From: Enterobacteriaceae bacterium LSJC7
GTDB lineage: Bacteria; Pseudomonadota; Gammaproteobacteria; Enterobacterales; Enterobacteriaceae
Assembly (NCBI GenBank): GCA_000302695.1
Contig: AMFN01000002.1
Span: 1,094,677 to 1,158,676, forward strand
Length of the DNA: 64,000 bases
Direction of reading: 5' to 3'
Numbering within the stretch: position 1 is the first letter of the stretch; each line of letters starts with the position of its first letter. Both the position numbers and the translations under genes were made by a program. Shown here piece by piece: positions 28,801 through 35,118 of this stretch. The notes below the pieces were generated by a model. That model was not told the DNA's origin. It worked only from the letters and a program-made list of their open reading frames with translations, and ran no database searches.

Positions 28801-31800
28801 CCGGCCAGCGTTACCTTGATGGTCAGAGCAACGACGAAGAGCAGTTCCGCATGCTGATGGACAACGGCGTGGCCTTTGCGCAGCAGTACGGCCTGAGCGC
28901 AGGCGTGGCGCTCACCGCCGAGCAGATATCACACCTCACCACCTCCATTGTCTGGCTGGTGACACAGACCGTGACGCTGCCGGACGGCAGCACCGAATCT
29001 GTGCTGGTGCCGCAGGTCTACCTGAAGGTGAACCAGAGCCAGGTGAGCGGCAACGGTACCCTGATTGCCGGTAACCGGGTACTGTCTGAAACCACTGGCG
29101 AGGTGAACAACAGCGGTACCATTGCCGGGCGCGAGGTGATGCGTATTGACGCCGGCAACCTGACCAACACCGGCTTCATCCAGGGCGGGGCGGTGGACAT
29201 CACCGCCGGGATGGACATCCGCAACCGTGGCGGTACCATTCTGGGCGATAACAGCGTCAGCCTGCGCGCCGGGCGTGATATTGTGAGCGAAAGCCTGACC
29301 CGCAGTCAGGATGGCAACAGCTGGGTATCGGCCCCGGCCACGATATGGGTACAAAACCCGGGCGGTAGCCTGCGACTTGAAGGCGTGCGCGACGTGACAC
29401 TTACCGCCAGCCAGACCGGCAGTGCGGGTAAAGACAGCGCCACCACGATAATCGCAGGCAACAACCTGACGCTGAACACTGTGACCACCGCGCAGCAGGA
29501 AAACCAGTACGTTGATGCGCTGCACTACAGCCTGAAATCACAGACGCAGGACGTGGGCAGCACCGTCAGCAGCGGCGGCAACCTGACGCTTGCCGCCGGG
29601 AACAACCTGAGCGCCCGTGCGGCAGATGTGGCAGCCGGTGGCGTGCTCACGGCCAGTGCCGGGAACGACCTCACTATCGAAAGCGGCGAAAGCACGCTTG
29701 ACCGCGAGAGCCACAACAAGTGGAAAACAAAGGGCTTCCTGTCGAAAACCACGCACGAAACCCATAATGAAACCCACGAGCGGCTGGCAGTAGGCAGCAG
29801 TTTCAGTGGCGACACCGTGGTCCTTTCAGCCGGAAATGACCTGACGGTACGCGGCTCCACTGTGGCCGGGACCGGTGATGTCACTCTCTCGGCAGTTAAC
29901 GACCTCAGCATCACCACCGCTGAGGAAGCCATGCACACAGACAGCATGTACGCGAAGAAGAAATCCGGGCTGATGAGTAGCGGCGGGCTGGGCTTCACGG
30001 TGGGTAAGGCCAGCCAGAAGACCACGCAGAACGACGACAGCAATGTGCAGAAAGGCAGTCTGGTGGGCAGCAGTCAGGGCAACCTGCGGCTTACGGCCGG
30101 CAACCGGCTTAACGTACACGGCAGTGAACTGATAGCCGGTCAGGATGTGGCGCTGTCGGGCAGCGATGTGAACGTGACGGCCGCCGAAAACGTCCACACG
30201 TCGCAGATAGTGACCGAGCAGAAGAGCAGCGGCTTCACGCTGGCGCTCTCCGGTACTGCAGGCAGTGCGCTTAACAGCGCGGTCACCACGGCGCGGGAAG
30301 TGAAGCACGCGGGCAGCGACCGCGAAAGCGCGCTGCTGGGCACAAAGGCGGTGCTCAGTGGTGTGCAGGCTTCCCAGGCCGGGCGGCTGGATGAGGCGGG
30401 GCTTGCATCGGGCAGCAGTGCGGCCAACAACACCGTGGGGCTGAGCCTGACCTACGGCAGCCAGACATCCCGCTCGCAGTCGAACCTGGAGGAGCACACC
30501 CACCAGGGCAGTGCGCTTACCGCCGGGAATAACCTCAGCGTGACGGCGACCGGGGCGAAAGGTAACGGGGATATCAGTATACAGGGCAGCGCGCTTCAGG
30601 CCGGTAAGGATGTGCGGCTTGATGCCGCCCGTGACCTTAACCTGGTGTCGTCCAGCGACACCCGTCAGACCAGCGGCAGCAACAGCAGCAAAGGCGGCAG
30701 CCTGGGCGTGGGTATTGGTGTGGGCGCGGGGACCGGCTTCGGGCTGAGTGCCTCCGCGAGCGCCAACAGCAGCAAAGGAAACGAGCGTGGCGACGGCGTC
30801 AGCCATAATGAAACGCTGGTCACGGCGGGGAACAACGTCACGCTGACCAGCGGTCGCGACACGCTGCTCCAGGGTGCACAGGTTAGCGGTGAGTCCATCA
30901 ACGCCGACGTGGGCCGTAACCTGACGCTCAGGAGCGAGCAGGACTCAGACCGCTACGACATGAAGCAGACCAGCATAAGCGCGGGCGGCAGTGCAACGCT
31001 GGGGGCCGGAGGCGGCGGGAGCATTAACGCCACGCGGGATAAGATGCACAGCAATTACGACTCGGTGCAGGAGCAGACCGGGCTGTTTGCAGGCAGGGGC
31101 GGTTTTGACGTGACGGTGGGTGAGCACACCCAGCTTGACGGCGCGGTGATAGCCTCAACGGCGACCGCAGACAAAAACCGTCTCGACACCGGCACGCTGG
31201 GCTGGAAGAATATTGAGAACAACGCGGAATACGACGTGGAGCACCTGGGCGGAAGTTTCAGCACGGGTGGCGGTAGCGTGGACGGGCAGTTTGTTAACAA
31301 CATGGCAAACAGCCTGCTGGTCGGCCTGAACGGGAACGGTGATGCCAGCTCCACCACGCAGGCGGCGGTGAGCAACGGCAGCATTACCGTTCGTGACCAG
31401 GATAAACAGCAGCAGGACGTGAACACGCTGAGCCGCGATGCCGAACATGCTAATCAGACCCTGTCACCGATATTTGATAAGGAGAAGGAGCAGCAGCGGC
31501 TGAAGGAAGCACAGCTGATAGCGGAAATCGGCAGCCAGATGAGCGATATCCTGCGCACCGAAGGGAAAATCGCTGGCGAGAAAGCGAAGACGGACCCGGC
31601 GGCGCTGGCCGCTGCCCGCAAACAGCTTGACGGCGAAGGTAAGCCGTACACGGAAGAGAATGTCAGGAAGCAGGCTTACCTCAATGCGATGAAGCCCTGG
31701 GGCACCGGCAGCACCATGCAGCAGGCGGTACAGGCTGCGACGGCCGCGGTGCAGGGACTGGCGGGCGGTAATATCGGCCAGGCCATCAGTGGGGCAGCCG

Positions 31801-32921
31801 CGCCGTATCTGGCGGAAGTGATTCACAAGATGACCACCACGAAGGACGCCAGCGGTAAAGAGGTGGTGAACACCCAGGCGAACCTGATGGCGCACGCGGT
31901 ACTGGGCGCGGTGGTGGCTGCGGCCCAGGGCAACTCCGCACTGGCGGGTGCCAGTGGTGCGGCGCTGGGCGAGTACATCGCGCAGCAGATGTATCCGGGC
32001 GTACCGAAAGATAAGCTGACGGAAGAGCAGAAGCAGACCATCAGCGCACTGGGTACGCTGGCGGCCGGGCTGGTCGGTGGTATTGCCGGCGACAGCACAG
32101 CGGATGCGGTTGCGGGAGCGCAGGCCGGGAAAAATGCGGTTGAGAATAATGCGCTGAGTGATATCGGTGAAGCCGTCGCAGCCGGTAAGACGCCGGAGCA
32201 AAAGGCTGAAGAGCATGTCCAGGCCGAAAACGAACGCTATAAGCAGGAAAACTGTGCCGGAATGAGCACAGAAGCGTGCTCGGTACAGATGTACAAACAG
32301 CGTATTGAAGATCTGAAAAACACCGGATCGCTTGCTGTGGATTTTGTGCCAGTGGTCGGGGATATCAAGAGCTTTGTGGAAGCACAGAGCGCGCTGGATT
32401 ACCTGGTCGCGGCGATAGGTATTATACCTGGAGCGGGTGACGTTGCCGGTAAAGCCATTAAGGGGGTAGAAACGGCGCTGAAGAAGGGCGATCTGGCTGA
32501 GGCATCAAGGCTGATTAATAAAGCCAGTGATGAGATCTCAGGGCATTTACCTAGCCCAGGCCAAACATCTTTACCAAGTTCAGGAGTGGGAGCTAGTGCT
32601 GCTTTTTCAGTAACCAATGCCCAATTAGGTAAAAAACTCGGAAAGCACGTTGAAGATTTTGGTGGTAATGCGTCAAATGCAGCAGATAGACAACGTGTCT
32701 TGGATATTATAAATGATATAGGCTCAAACCCTGATAAAATTGTTGCCGGTAAATTTGCGGGACAGGGAGCCGGAAGCGGTGCCAGCCGTGGAGATGTATT
32801 CTTCAGAATAAAGGGAAATGATGTTGTTGTTACCAAGCCCGATGGTAGCTTCGTTACTATCCTTAAGGATGGAATTAATAATACCTCTGTGAAAAATGCA
32901 CTGAAGGGAGATCCGAAATGA
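22839..32921 (+). CDS. cdiA: CdiA, contact-dependent growth inhibition toxin
   Basis: This 3360-residue TpsA protein begins with the extended signal peptide region MNKNLWRIIFNRSRG and then a TPS haemagglutination domain (about 55-230, with SQFDVDKKGVILNN and NPAGITCDGCGFIN). Filamentous-haemagglutinin repeats of the LDNxxG/LxNxGG type fill about 300-1600. A non-repetitive segment (about 1630-2000, including WCENDEEGYLCGGG) is the expected receptor-binding and export-arrest region. A second FHA repeat block runs to about 2800. A pretoxin domain ends in VENN at 3101-3104, after which the variable toxin region begins. From about residue 3225 the DNA becomes AT-rich, as expected for an exchangeable toxin tip. 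The stop overlaps the immunity gene by four bases. Confidence 0.94.
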   Translation: MNKNLWRIIFNRSRGMLMVVAEIAGSGQGGSGASGLGATLMRITGKLRPLNVALWLSIGAIVPVQAAIQADKSAPGNQQPTIISSANGTPQVNIQTPSAGGVSRNVYSQFDVDKKGVILNNSHKNVQTEIGGMVAANPWLARGSASVILNEVNARDPSKLGGYIEVAGQKAQVVIANPAGITCDGCGFINASRATLTTGQTQLNNGVITGYDVSRGEIVVQGAGLDSSRQDYTDIIARSVKVNAGVWANDLALTTGTNRVDAAHSTVQAKSTADAKPAFALDVAAVGGMYAGKIRLTGTEKGVGVHNAGQIGASAGSVTINADGTIGNTGSITASESLTLATQGSMSNSGTLYARNTTATAAGALSNRGVIAAAKDTVLNAASVSSTDASALAAGISSDGKLTGSGNLTVKAQSGVQANGQLLAAESMAVSGSVLELSHAQSYAKDAINLRATSGDVTLSQGKTQAGRVTINAAGSLHNDNASLQAQVLTVNSSAISNRQGTLQAEKLTLNATSLDNQQGTLYHTGSDDLTLSMAQGINNAGGLIASHANNLSVQTPRLNNENGAVQHLGNGVFRTETGMLLGSNGTLTSSGTFNLSGGKLGLDNAQISADHITLAGESLSNRGGKLVQTGRGALSVSVSGVLDNTEGYMASQGGVALSAGSVDNTLGNITAVEGPLGITSQGALLNRDGTLQAGGPVTLTASLLDNLRGNVSGASDVTLNTTGALSNISGLLGAGKTLKLLAASVDNSNGQLAGEALAVDTGTGAFNNSNGQLLSNSALTLNSGELKNKGGVVQAASTLTLDTHGQQLDNSASTIYSGGAMVLRTGALTNTAGSITTASTLTLNSAAVNNTGGTLASAGAASLTTGAFNNSNGARVRADSLTLNTNGQLLNNSNSGAEGGLIASTSLEVRSGELNNTNGYIQGQNVSLTGNGQAFSNASGEVIAASGLDINTRGGNLNNALGSLLSGGTLRLASGTLDNSTGLIQSTAALSVETAALINRNTLETGGILSASTLALSTAELDNQSGLIVANNDLAINTGNLDNRSGSIGSQQGALALESQRVDNSAGLIQAADRVAINTHGQALLNRNSGERGGIFSGDELRLQTGALDNAAGVISGASLNLLSEALDNRSGLLLSSGDMAIDTQGAQLNNSETGSAGIRAQGALTLNTGDLNNDSGFIAARTATLNTASLTNQSGTLSGNDRLAITSTTVNNHQGVVQSAGDITLAGNGLDNTQGKVLADGTLGIVARDISNQQGVLQGGSGITLTQTGKLDNQGGNVLSGGNLSLGTTQLDNRGGEVFAAGDATLKVQGITDNRDGFIKANDTLNLSTASLNNSGTGSGAKGVEANDIVLTTSRVDNSSGRIQSAESLTARIAGELNNNAGLLVSGSSLDIAGNALSVENRSGTLYADEQLQLTALLLGGDGTVKSGGDMSLTLQQDLHNTGEIAAGGNVDLTTPGQVVNEGIIGAGNTLTLTANGLENRENGELSATETLLRIAGLVHNTGLIDGGLTHIDAATLENIGTGRIYGDHIALDVNKLVNDKDANSGKAAVIAARERLDIAAGSILNRDHALIYSGGDMSTGGALDNNLNASGQGGTLQNHSAQIEAAGDLSLSMNVIDNRDIHLQLSEDLVEISREAYEEWQWCENDEEGYLCGGGDGKRYVLGPVTENGWRFGLNEDGSTNYDVILQLHENGKYRMRFAVPGFSYSKHFQEFNYEKITSQTQIVNQDAASITSGGDMTINGGTLTNQDSRIVAGGDLVNRGAVLNNLETKGTETIVDVGVRRSYFKKGNWSTYVGEEEYKTGENISRDISLGLLRFEGNSGESGDGYSVNGRDSVSVEGAGNSLIRRDAPGAGGSLTWDKAITMPDLLTGGPVKGITDVPLIVPPGQSIALPLAPEEVNGQQATWEIRLSPPSTRLPDNSLYRTHPGPSAAYLVETDPRFTQEKQWLGTDYMQRQLANNPDNLLKRLGDGYYEQTLIREQIIRGTGQRYLDGQSNDEEQFRMLMDNGVAFAQQYGLSAGVALTAEQISHLTTSIVWLVTQTVTLPDGSTESVLVPQVYLKVNQSQVSGNGTLIAGNRVLSETTGEVNNSGTIAGREVMRIDAGNLTNTGFIQGGAVDITAGMDIRNRGGTILGDNSVSLRAGRDIVSESLTRSQDGNSWVSAPATIWVQNPGGSLRLEGVRDVTLTASQTGSAGKDSATTIIAGNNLTLNTVTTAQQENQYVDALHYSLKSQTQDVGSTVSSGGNLTLAAGNNLSARAADVAAGGVLTASAGNDLTIESGESTLDRESHNKWKTKGFLSKTTHETHNETHERLAVGSSFSGDTVVLSAGNDLTVRGSTVAGTGDVTLSAVNDLSITTAEEAMHTDSMYAKKKSGLMSSGGLGFTVGKASQKTTQNDDSNVQKGSLVGSSQGNLRLTAGNRLNVHGSELIAGQDVALSGSDVNVTAAENVHTSQIVTEQKSSGFTLALSGTAGSALNSAVTTAREVKHAGSDRESALLGTKAVLSGVQASQAGRLDEAGLASGSSAANNTVGLSLTYGSQTSRSQSNLEEHTHQGSALTAGNNLSVTATGAKGNGDISIQGSALQAGKDVRLDAARDLNLVSSSDTRQTSGSNSSKGGSLGVGIGVGAGTGFGLSASASANSSKGNERGDGVSHNETLVTAGNNVTLTSGRDTLLQGAQVSGESINADVGRNLTLRSEQDSDRYDMKQTSISAGGSATLGAGGGGSINATRDKMHSNYDSVQEQTGLFAGRGGFDVTVGEHTQLDGAVIASTATADKNRLDTGTLGWKNIENNAEYDVEHLGGSFSTGGGSVDGQFVNNMANSLLVGLNGNGDASSTTQAAVSNGSITVRDQDKQQQDVNTLSRDAEHANQTLSPIFDKEKEQQRLKEAQLIAEIGSQMSDILRTEGKIAGEKAKTDPAALAAARKQLDGEGKPYTEENVRKQAYLNAMKPWGTGSTMQQAVQAATAAVQGLAGGNIGQAISGAAAPYLAEVIHKMTTTKDASGKEVVNTQANLMAHAVLGAVVAAAQGNSALAGASGAALGEYIAQQMYPGVPKDKLTEEQKQTISALGTLAAGLVGGIAGDSTADAVAGAQAGKNAVENNALSDIGEAVAAGKTPEQKAEEHVQAENERYKQENCAGMSTEACSVQMYKQRIEDLKNTGSLAVDFVPVVGDIKSFVEAQSALDYLVAAIGIIPGAGDVAGKAIKGVETALKKGDLAEASRLINKASDEISGHLPSPGQTSLPSSGVGASAAFSVTNAQLGKKLGKHVEDFGGNASNAADRQRVLDIINDIGSNPDKIVAGKFAGQGAGSGASRGDVFFRIKGNDVVVTKPDGSFVTILKDGINNTSVKNALKGDPK
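32139..32921 (+). other. CdiA-CT toxin region, from the VENN motif to the stop
   Basis: After VENN come about 120 residues of a probable cell-entry domain, with a hydrophobic stretch (LDYLVAAIGIIPGAGDVAG). The last 120-135 residues are the likely toxic domain. It contains KKLGKHVEDFGG, then a beta-rich part, GDVFFRIKGNDVVVTKPDG and FVTILKDG. The lysine-histidine-DFG pattern followed by strands resembles the colicin D / BECR group of tRNA-cutting toxins. This is inference from pattern, not a match I could verify. The C terminus lacks the GYGI tail of CysK-dependent CDI toxins. Confidence 0.5.
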
Positions 32922-33391
32922 TTAATCCTTTAGGGAGTTATGAAGAATGGACACTCGGAGTTGTGGGTAAAAAACTATTAGGAATCAGTGGGTTGATTTA
33001 TATTCTTGATGTGCCTGATTTTGAACATCCACAGCAGTTACAGTTTGTTTTTTCAAAGGCAGCAAATGTTAGTAGTTTGAAATGTGGAAAGGATGGTTCA
33101 ACACTCGAATTCACGGAGCATCCTATGCAAGAAAAAGATCTTGGTGAGTACGGTAAAGAGGCTATTATTGATATTTCACATATCCATCCTCTTTCTAATT
33201 TTATTGGAAAGACTTTGCTGAAAGTATTTTTGATATTTTCCTCAGTAGAGGATGCCTATGTAGGCTTAAGGCTAGTTTTTGAAAACCACTTGAGCTTATT
33301 TGTTATGAATATTGGTGATGAGATAAATATCTTCGAAACTTTATCGACATCATATGAGAAAAATGAAGGTATTAGATATTCGGAGTTATAA
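32918..33391 (+). CDS. cdiI: CdiI immunity protein
   Basis: This 157-residue protein is encoded directly after cdiA with an ATGA overlap, the standard position and coupling of the cognate immunity gene. It begins MINPLGSYEEWTLGVVG and is acidic overall, compatible with neutralising a basic nuclease tip. I do not recognise a named immunity family. Like the toxin tip it is AT-rich compared with the cdiA backbone, so toxin and immunity were probably acquired together. A terminator follows within five bases of the stop. Confidence 0.85.
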   Translation: MINPLGSYEEWTLGVVGKKLLGISGLIYILDVPDFEHPQQLQFVFSKAANVSSLKCGKDGSTLEFTEHPMQEKDLGEYGKEAIIDISHIHPLSNFIGKTLLKVFLIFSSVEDAYVGLRLVFENHLSLFVMNIGDEINIFETLSTSYEKNEGIRYSEL

Positions 33392-33395
33392 ACGT

Positions 33396-33427
33396 AAAGA
33401 TCCCAGCACTAAGGCCGGGATCTTTTT
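33396..33427 (+). terminator. Rho-independent terminator after cdiI
   Basis: AAAGATCCC and GGGATCTTT form a 9-bp stem closed by AGC/GCC-flanked loop sequence, followed by TTTTTATC on the plus strand. It also lies just beyond the stop of the convergent symE-like gene. Confidence 0.85.
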
Positions 33428-33434
33428 ATCTACC

Positions 33435-33620
33435 TTATCCCTCAGCGGCCAGCCGGACAATCAGTTGCCCCGGCTCGGCCAGCACCTCAATCTTCTGTCC
33501 TGTCTCAAATCCCAGCGTTTTCATCCAGTTGCTCTTAAGGGTAATAGACGGAAACGACGTAAACGTTCGTAAATCCCGATGTATATCAGTGGGGCCAGGC
33601 TTAGAATTTGCGTCAACCAT
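33435..33620 (-). CDS. SymE-like protein
   Basis: This 61-residue protein ends in ITLKSNWMKTLGFETG followed by QKIEVLAEPGQLIV, which aligns with the SymE family core (ITLKGQWLEAAGFATG followed by a beta strand and GCIVL). SymE of E. coli is an SOS-induced toxin with an AbrB-like fold whose translation is blocked by the antisense RNA SymR. This copy is shorter than E. coli SymE, covering the core only. I see no LexA box of the CTGT-N8-ACAG type upstream. SymE-like genes are common companions of CDI and Rhs immunity clusters. Whether it is still active is unknown. Confidence 0.75.
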   Translation of the reverse strand: MVDANSKPGPTDIHRDLRTFTSFPSITLKSNWMKTLGFETGQKIEVLAEPGQLIVRLAAEG

Positions 33621-33680
33621 ATCAACTACTCCTTATAGATGGTTGTGGTCAGCGGCTTTATCGTGTTGCAATCACCATAA

Positions 33681-33785
33681 AGCCACGCTCACCAGGTACA
33701 ATATGAACCTGATTTTGGCATATTGGCTAAAGATCTTGTAGGATTAGCTGAACATGTAAATTTAATGTTCAAAAATGCCGGATAA
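33681..33785 (+). pseudogene. Possible 3' remnant of a lost gene in the CDI orphan region
   Basis: A frame without an initiation codon reads QVQYEPDFGILAKDLVGLA and continues EHVNLMFKNAG to a TAA. It looks coding in composition and is cut off upstream by an in-frame stop. It may be the tail of a lost immunity gene. The 7-bp inverted repeat TGAACAT/ATGTTCA (33749-33771) lies within it. No family is recognised. Confidence 0.3.
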
Positions 33786-33843
33786 ATATATAACCGATAT
33801 TTGATAAGGAAATTTACTCACCAACAGCGGGATAGGATATGTT

Positions 33844-33876
33844 TTGTAGCACCTCCACGCTGCGTCCGGCCTACAA
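33844..33876. repeat. REP-like element
   Basis: TTGTAG and CTACAA bracket GCGTCCGGCCTACAA-type sequence, which resembles one half of the enterobacterial repetitive extragenic palindrome (the TCCGGCCTACAA tail). Only a partial unit is present. Confidence 0.4.
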
Positions 33877-33918
33877 GAATCGGTAATTACTAAATCCGGT
33901 GTAAATATCCCGGTGCAG

Positions 33919-34340
33919 CGGCCGCTTATCTGGTGGAAACCGACCCGCGTTTCACCCAGGAGAAACAGTGGCTGGGTACGGACTATATGCAGCGCCAGCT
34001 AGCCAACAACCCGGACAACCTGCTCAAACGCCCGGGCGATGGCTACTATGAGCAGATTATTCGGGGCACCGGCCAGCGTTACCTTGATGGTCAGAGCAAC
34101 GATGAAGAGCAGTTCCGCATGCTGATGGACAACGGCGTGGCCTTTGCGCAGCAGTACGGCCTGAGCGCAGGCGTGACACTCACCGCTAGCCAGACCGGCA
34201 GTGCGGGTAAAGACAGCAGCGGTGACAACCTGACGCTTGCCGCCGGGAACAACCTGAGCGCTCGTGCGGCAGATGTGGCAGCCGGTGGTGTTCACGGCCA
34301 GTGCCGGAGACCTCAGTATCGAAAGCGGCGAAAGCACGCT
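33919..34340 (+). pseudogene. Mosaic cdiA fragment
   Basis: This segment repeats three separated parts of the intact cdiA: about 28633-28910, about 29393-29437 and about 29566-29699. They are joined with the intervening DNA missing. An 18-bp piece between two GAGCAG repeats (28770-28800 region) is also absent. The junctions fall in short shared words (GAGCAG, CGTG, CAGC). Bases otherwise differ little from the parent. A reading frame of 143 residues survives by chance through the joins, but small deletions near 34290 shift the frame. It is not a functional CdiA. Confidence 0.85.
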
Positions 34341-34432
34341 ATTACTCCCAAGGCAAAGCAGTAAAGCAAGTTATACCTTTTGTAGGCAATGAGAAGTCCT
34401 TTGAAGCGATATTGAAACAGCTAAACAGCTAA
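34337..34432 (+). pseudogene. C-terminal remnant of a second, different CdiA toxin
   Basis: Immediately after the mosaic cdiA fragment, and out of frame with it, the plus strand encodes RYYSQGKAVKQVIPF followed by VGNEKSFEAILKQLNS and a TAA at 34430. This looks like the end of a toxin tip unrelated to the intact one. It sits 21 bp before an immunity-type gene, exactly where a toxin would end. The rest of that toxin has been lost. Confidence 0.6.
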
Positions 34433-34445
34433 ACAGCTAAACAGG
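34415..34445 (+). repeat. 8-bp tandem repeat
   Basis: The unit AAACAGCT occurs three times and then as a partial copy (AAACAGG). It spans the end of the toxin remnant and the spacer before the orphan immunity gene. Confidence 0.85.
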
Positions 34446-34453
34446 TAGGACAA

Positions 34454-34828
34454 ATGACTTTGTTTGATGAGTGTCGAGAAGCTCTGAGTGCTGATTTTAA
34501 TGTGCTTGAGGGAAGGGAGCAGAAGGTGGCTCTTGATATTTTGAACAAATATCCCCTTGCAAAAGGACGTGTTACTTGGTCAGCAATCAGGCATTCAGAT
34601 TATGAGAGTATTGATGATCTATTGAGTGCAAACTCTGTAAAAAATGATGACATGTTCGTTTTTGCAGATGATGCGAGCATCCCTGTTTTTAGATCAAAAC
34701 TAAACCTGCTCGCCGAAAATATTTATGACGTTACAGCCTTATCACCAAAATTATTTATTTTTAATGATGAAGTGATAATACAGCCCTTATTCCCGACGGA
34801 TATGTTCCGCTTAGGGATAAACGAATAA
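34454..34828 (+). CDS. Orphan CDI immunity protein
   Basis: This 124-residue intact frame starts MTLFDECREALSADF with AGGTAGGA in front of its ATG. It follows the remnant toxin tail and is AT-rich. Position and size are those of a CdiI from a displaced cdiA-CT/cdiI module. It could still protect against the lost toxin type delivered by neighbours. It is unrelated in sequence to the intact cdiI. The family is not recognised by name, so the immunity call rests on context. Confidence 0.7.
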   Translation: MTLFDECREALSADFNVLEGREQKVALDILNKYPLAKGRVTWSAIRHSDYESIDDLLSANSVKNDDMFVFADDASIPVFRSKLNLLAENIYDVTALSPKLFIFNDEVIIQPLFPTDMFRLGINE

Positions 34829-34844
34829 TTGGAATCGTTACAAC

Positions 34845-34871
34845 TCCCGGCCACCGTGCCGGGATTTTTTT
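34845..34871 (+). terminator. Rho-independent terminator after the orphan immunity gene
   Basis: TCCCGGC and GCCGGGA pair around a six-base loop and are followed by seven T residues. Confidence 0.85.
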
Positions 34872-35118
34872 GCCTGTCGTCTGCCATGCAGTTGTCACAC
34901 TAACGCTCAGTTTATCCACTTAACTGCGGCACAGGGTACGTTTTGTTGAACCGCCACAGCCCACCAAAACGCCTGTCGCTATGCCACCGAACGTGCCTGA
35001 ACCGCATACCTGCGGCACGTTAACCGGGGAGGGCGGCTGTCCATAAATGCGAATGCTAAGCCTGAAGAATGTTTCATATACTTTTACTCCACCTGTAAAC
35101 AACGGCAAGGCGGTTGTT

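Noticed and set aside
33933-34364. 143-residue open frame in the CDI remnant as a real gene
   Set aside because: It consists of spliced cdiA pieces and loses the parental frame near its end; it has no start signal.
21003-34871. CDI region as an integrated mobile element with att sites
   Set aside because: No integrase, transposase, tRNA gene or flanking direct repeats were seen; the toxin end is foreign-looking, but the cdiB and cdiA backbone matches local composition.
34920-35108. 62-residue minus-strand frame rich in Gly and Cys before pdxI
   Set aside because: No start signal and no recognised family; a short plus-strand frame overlaps it equally well. The 34872-35118 gap is left unassigned.
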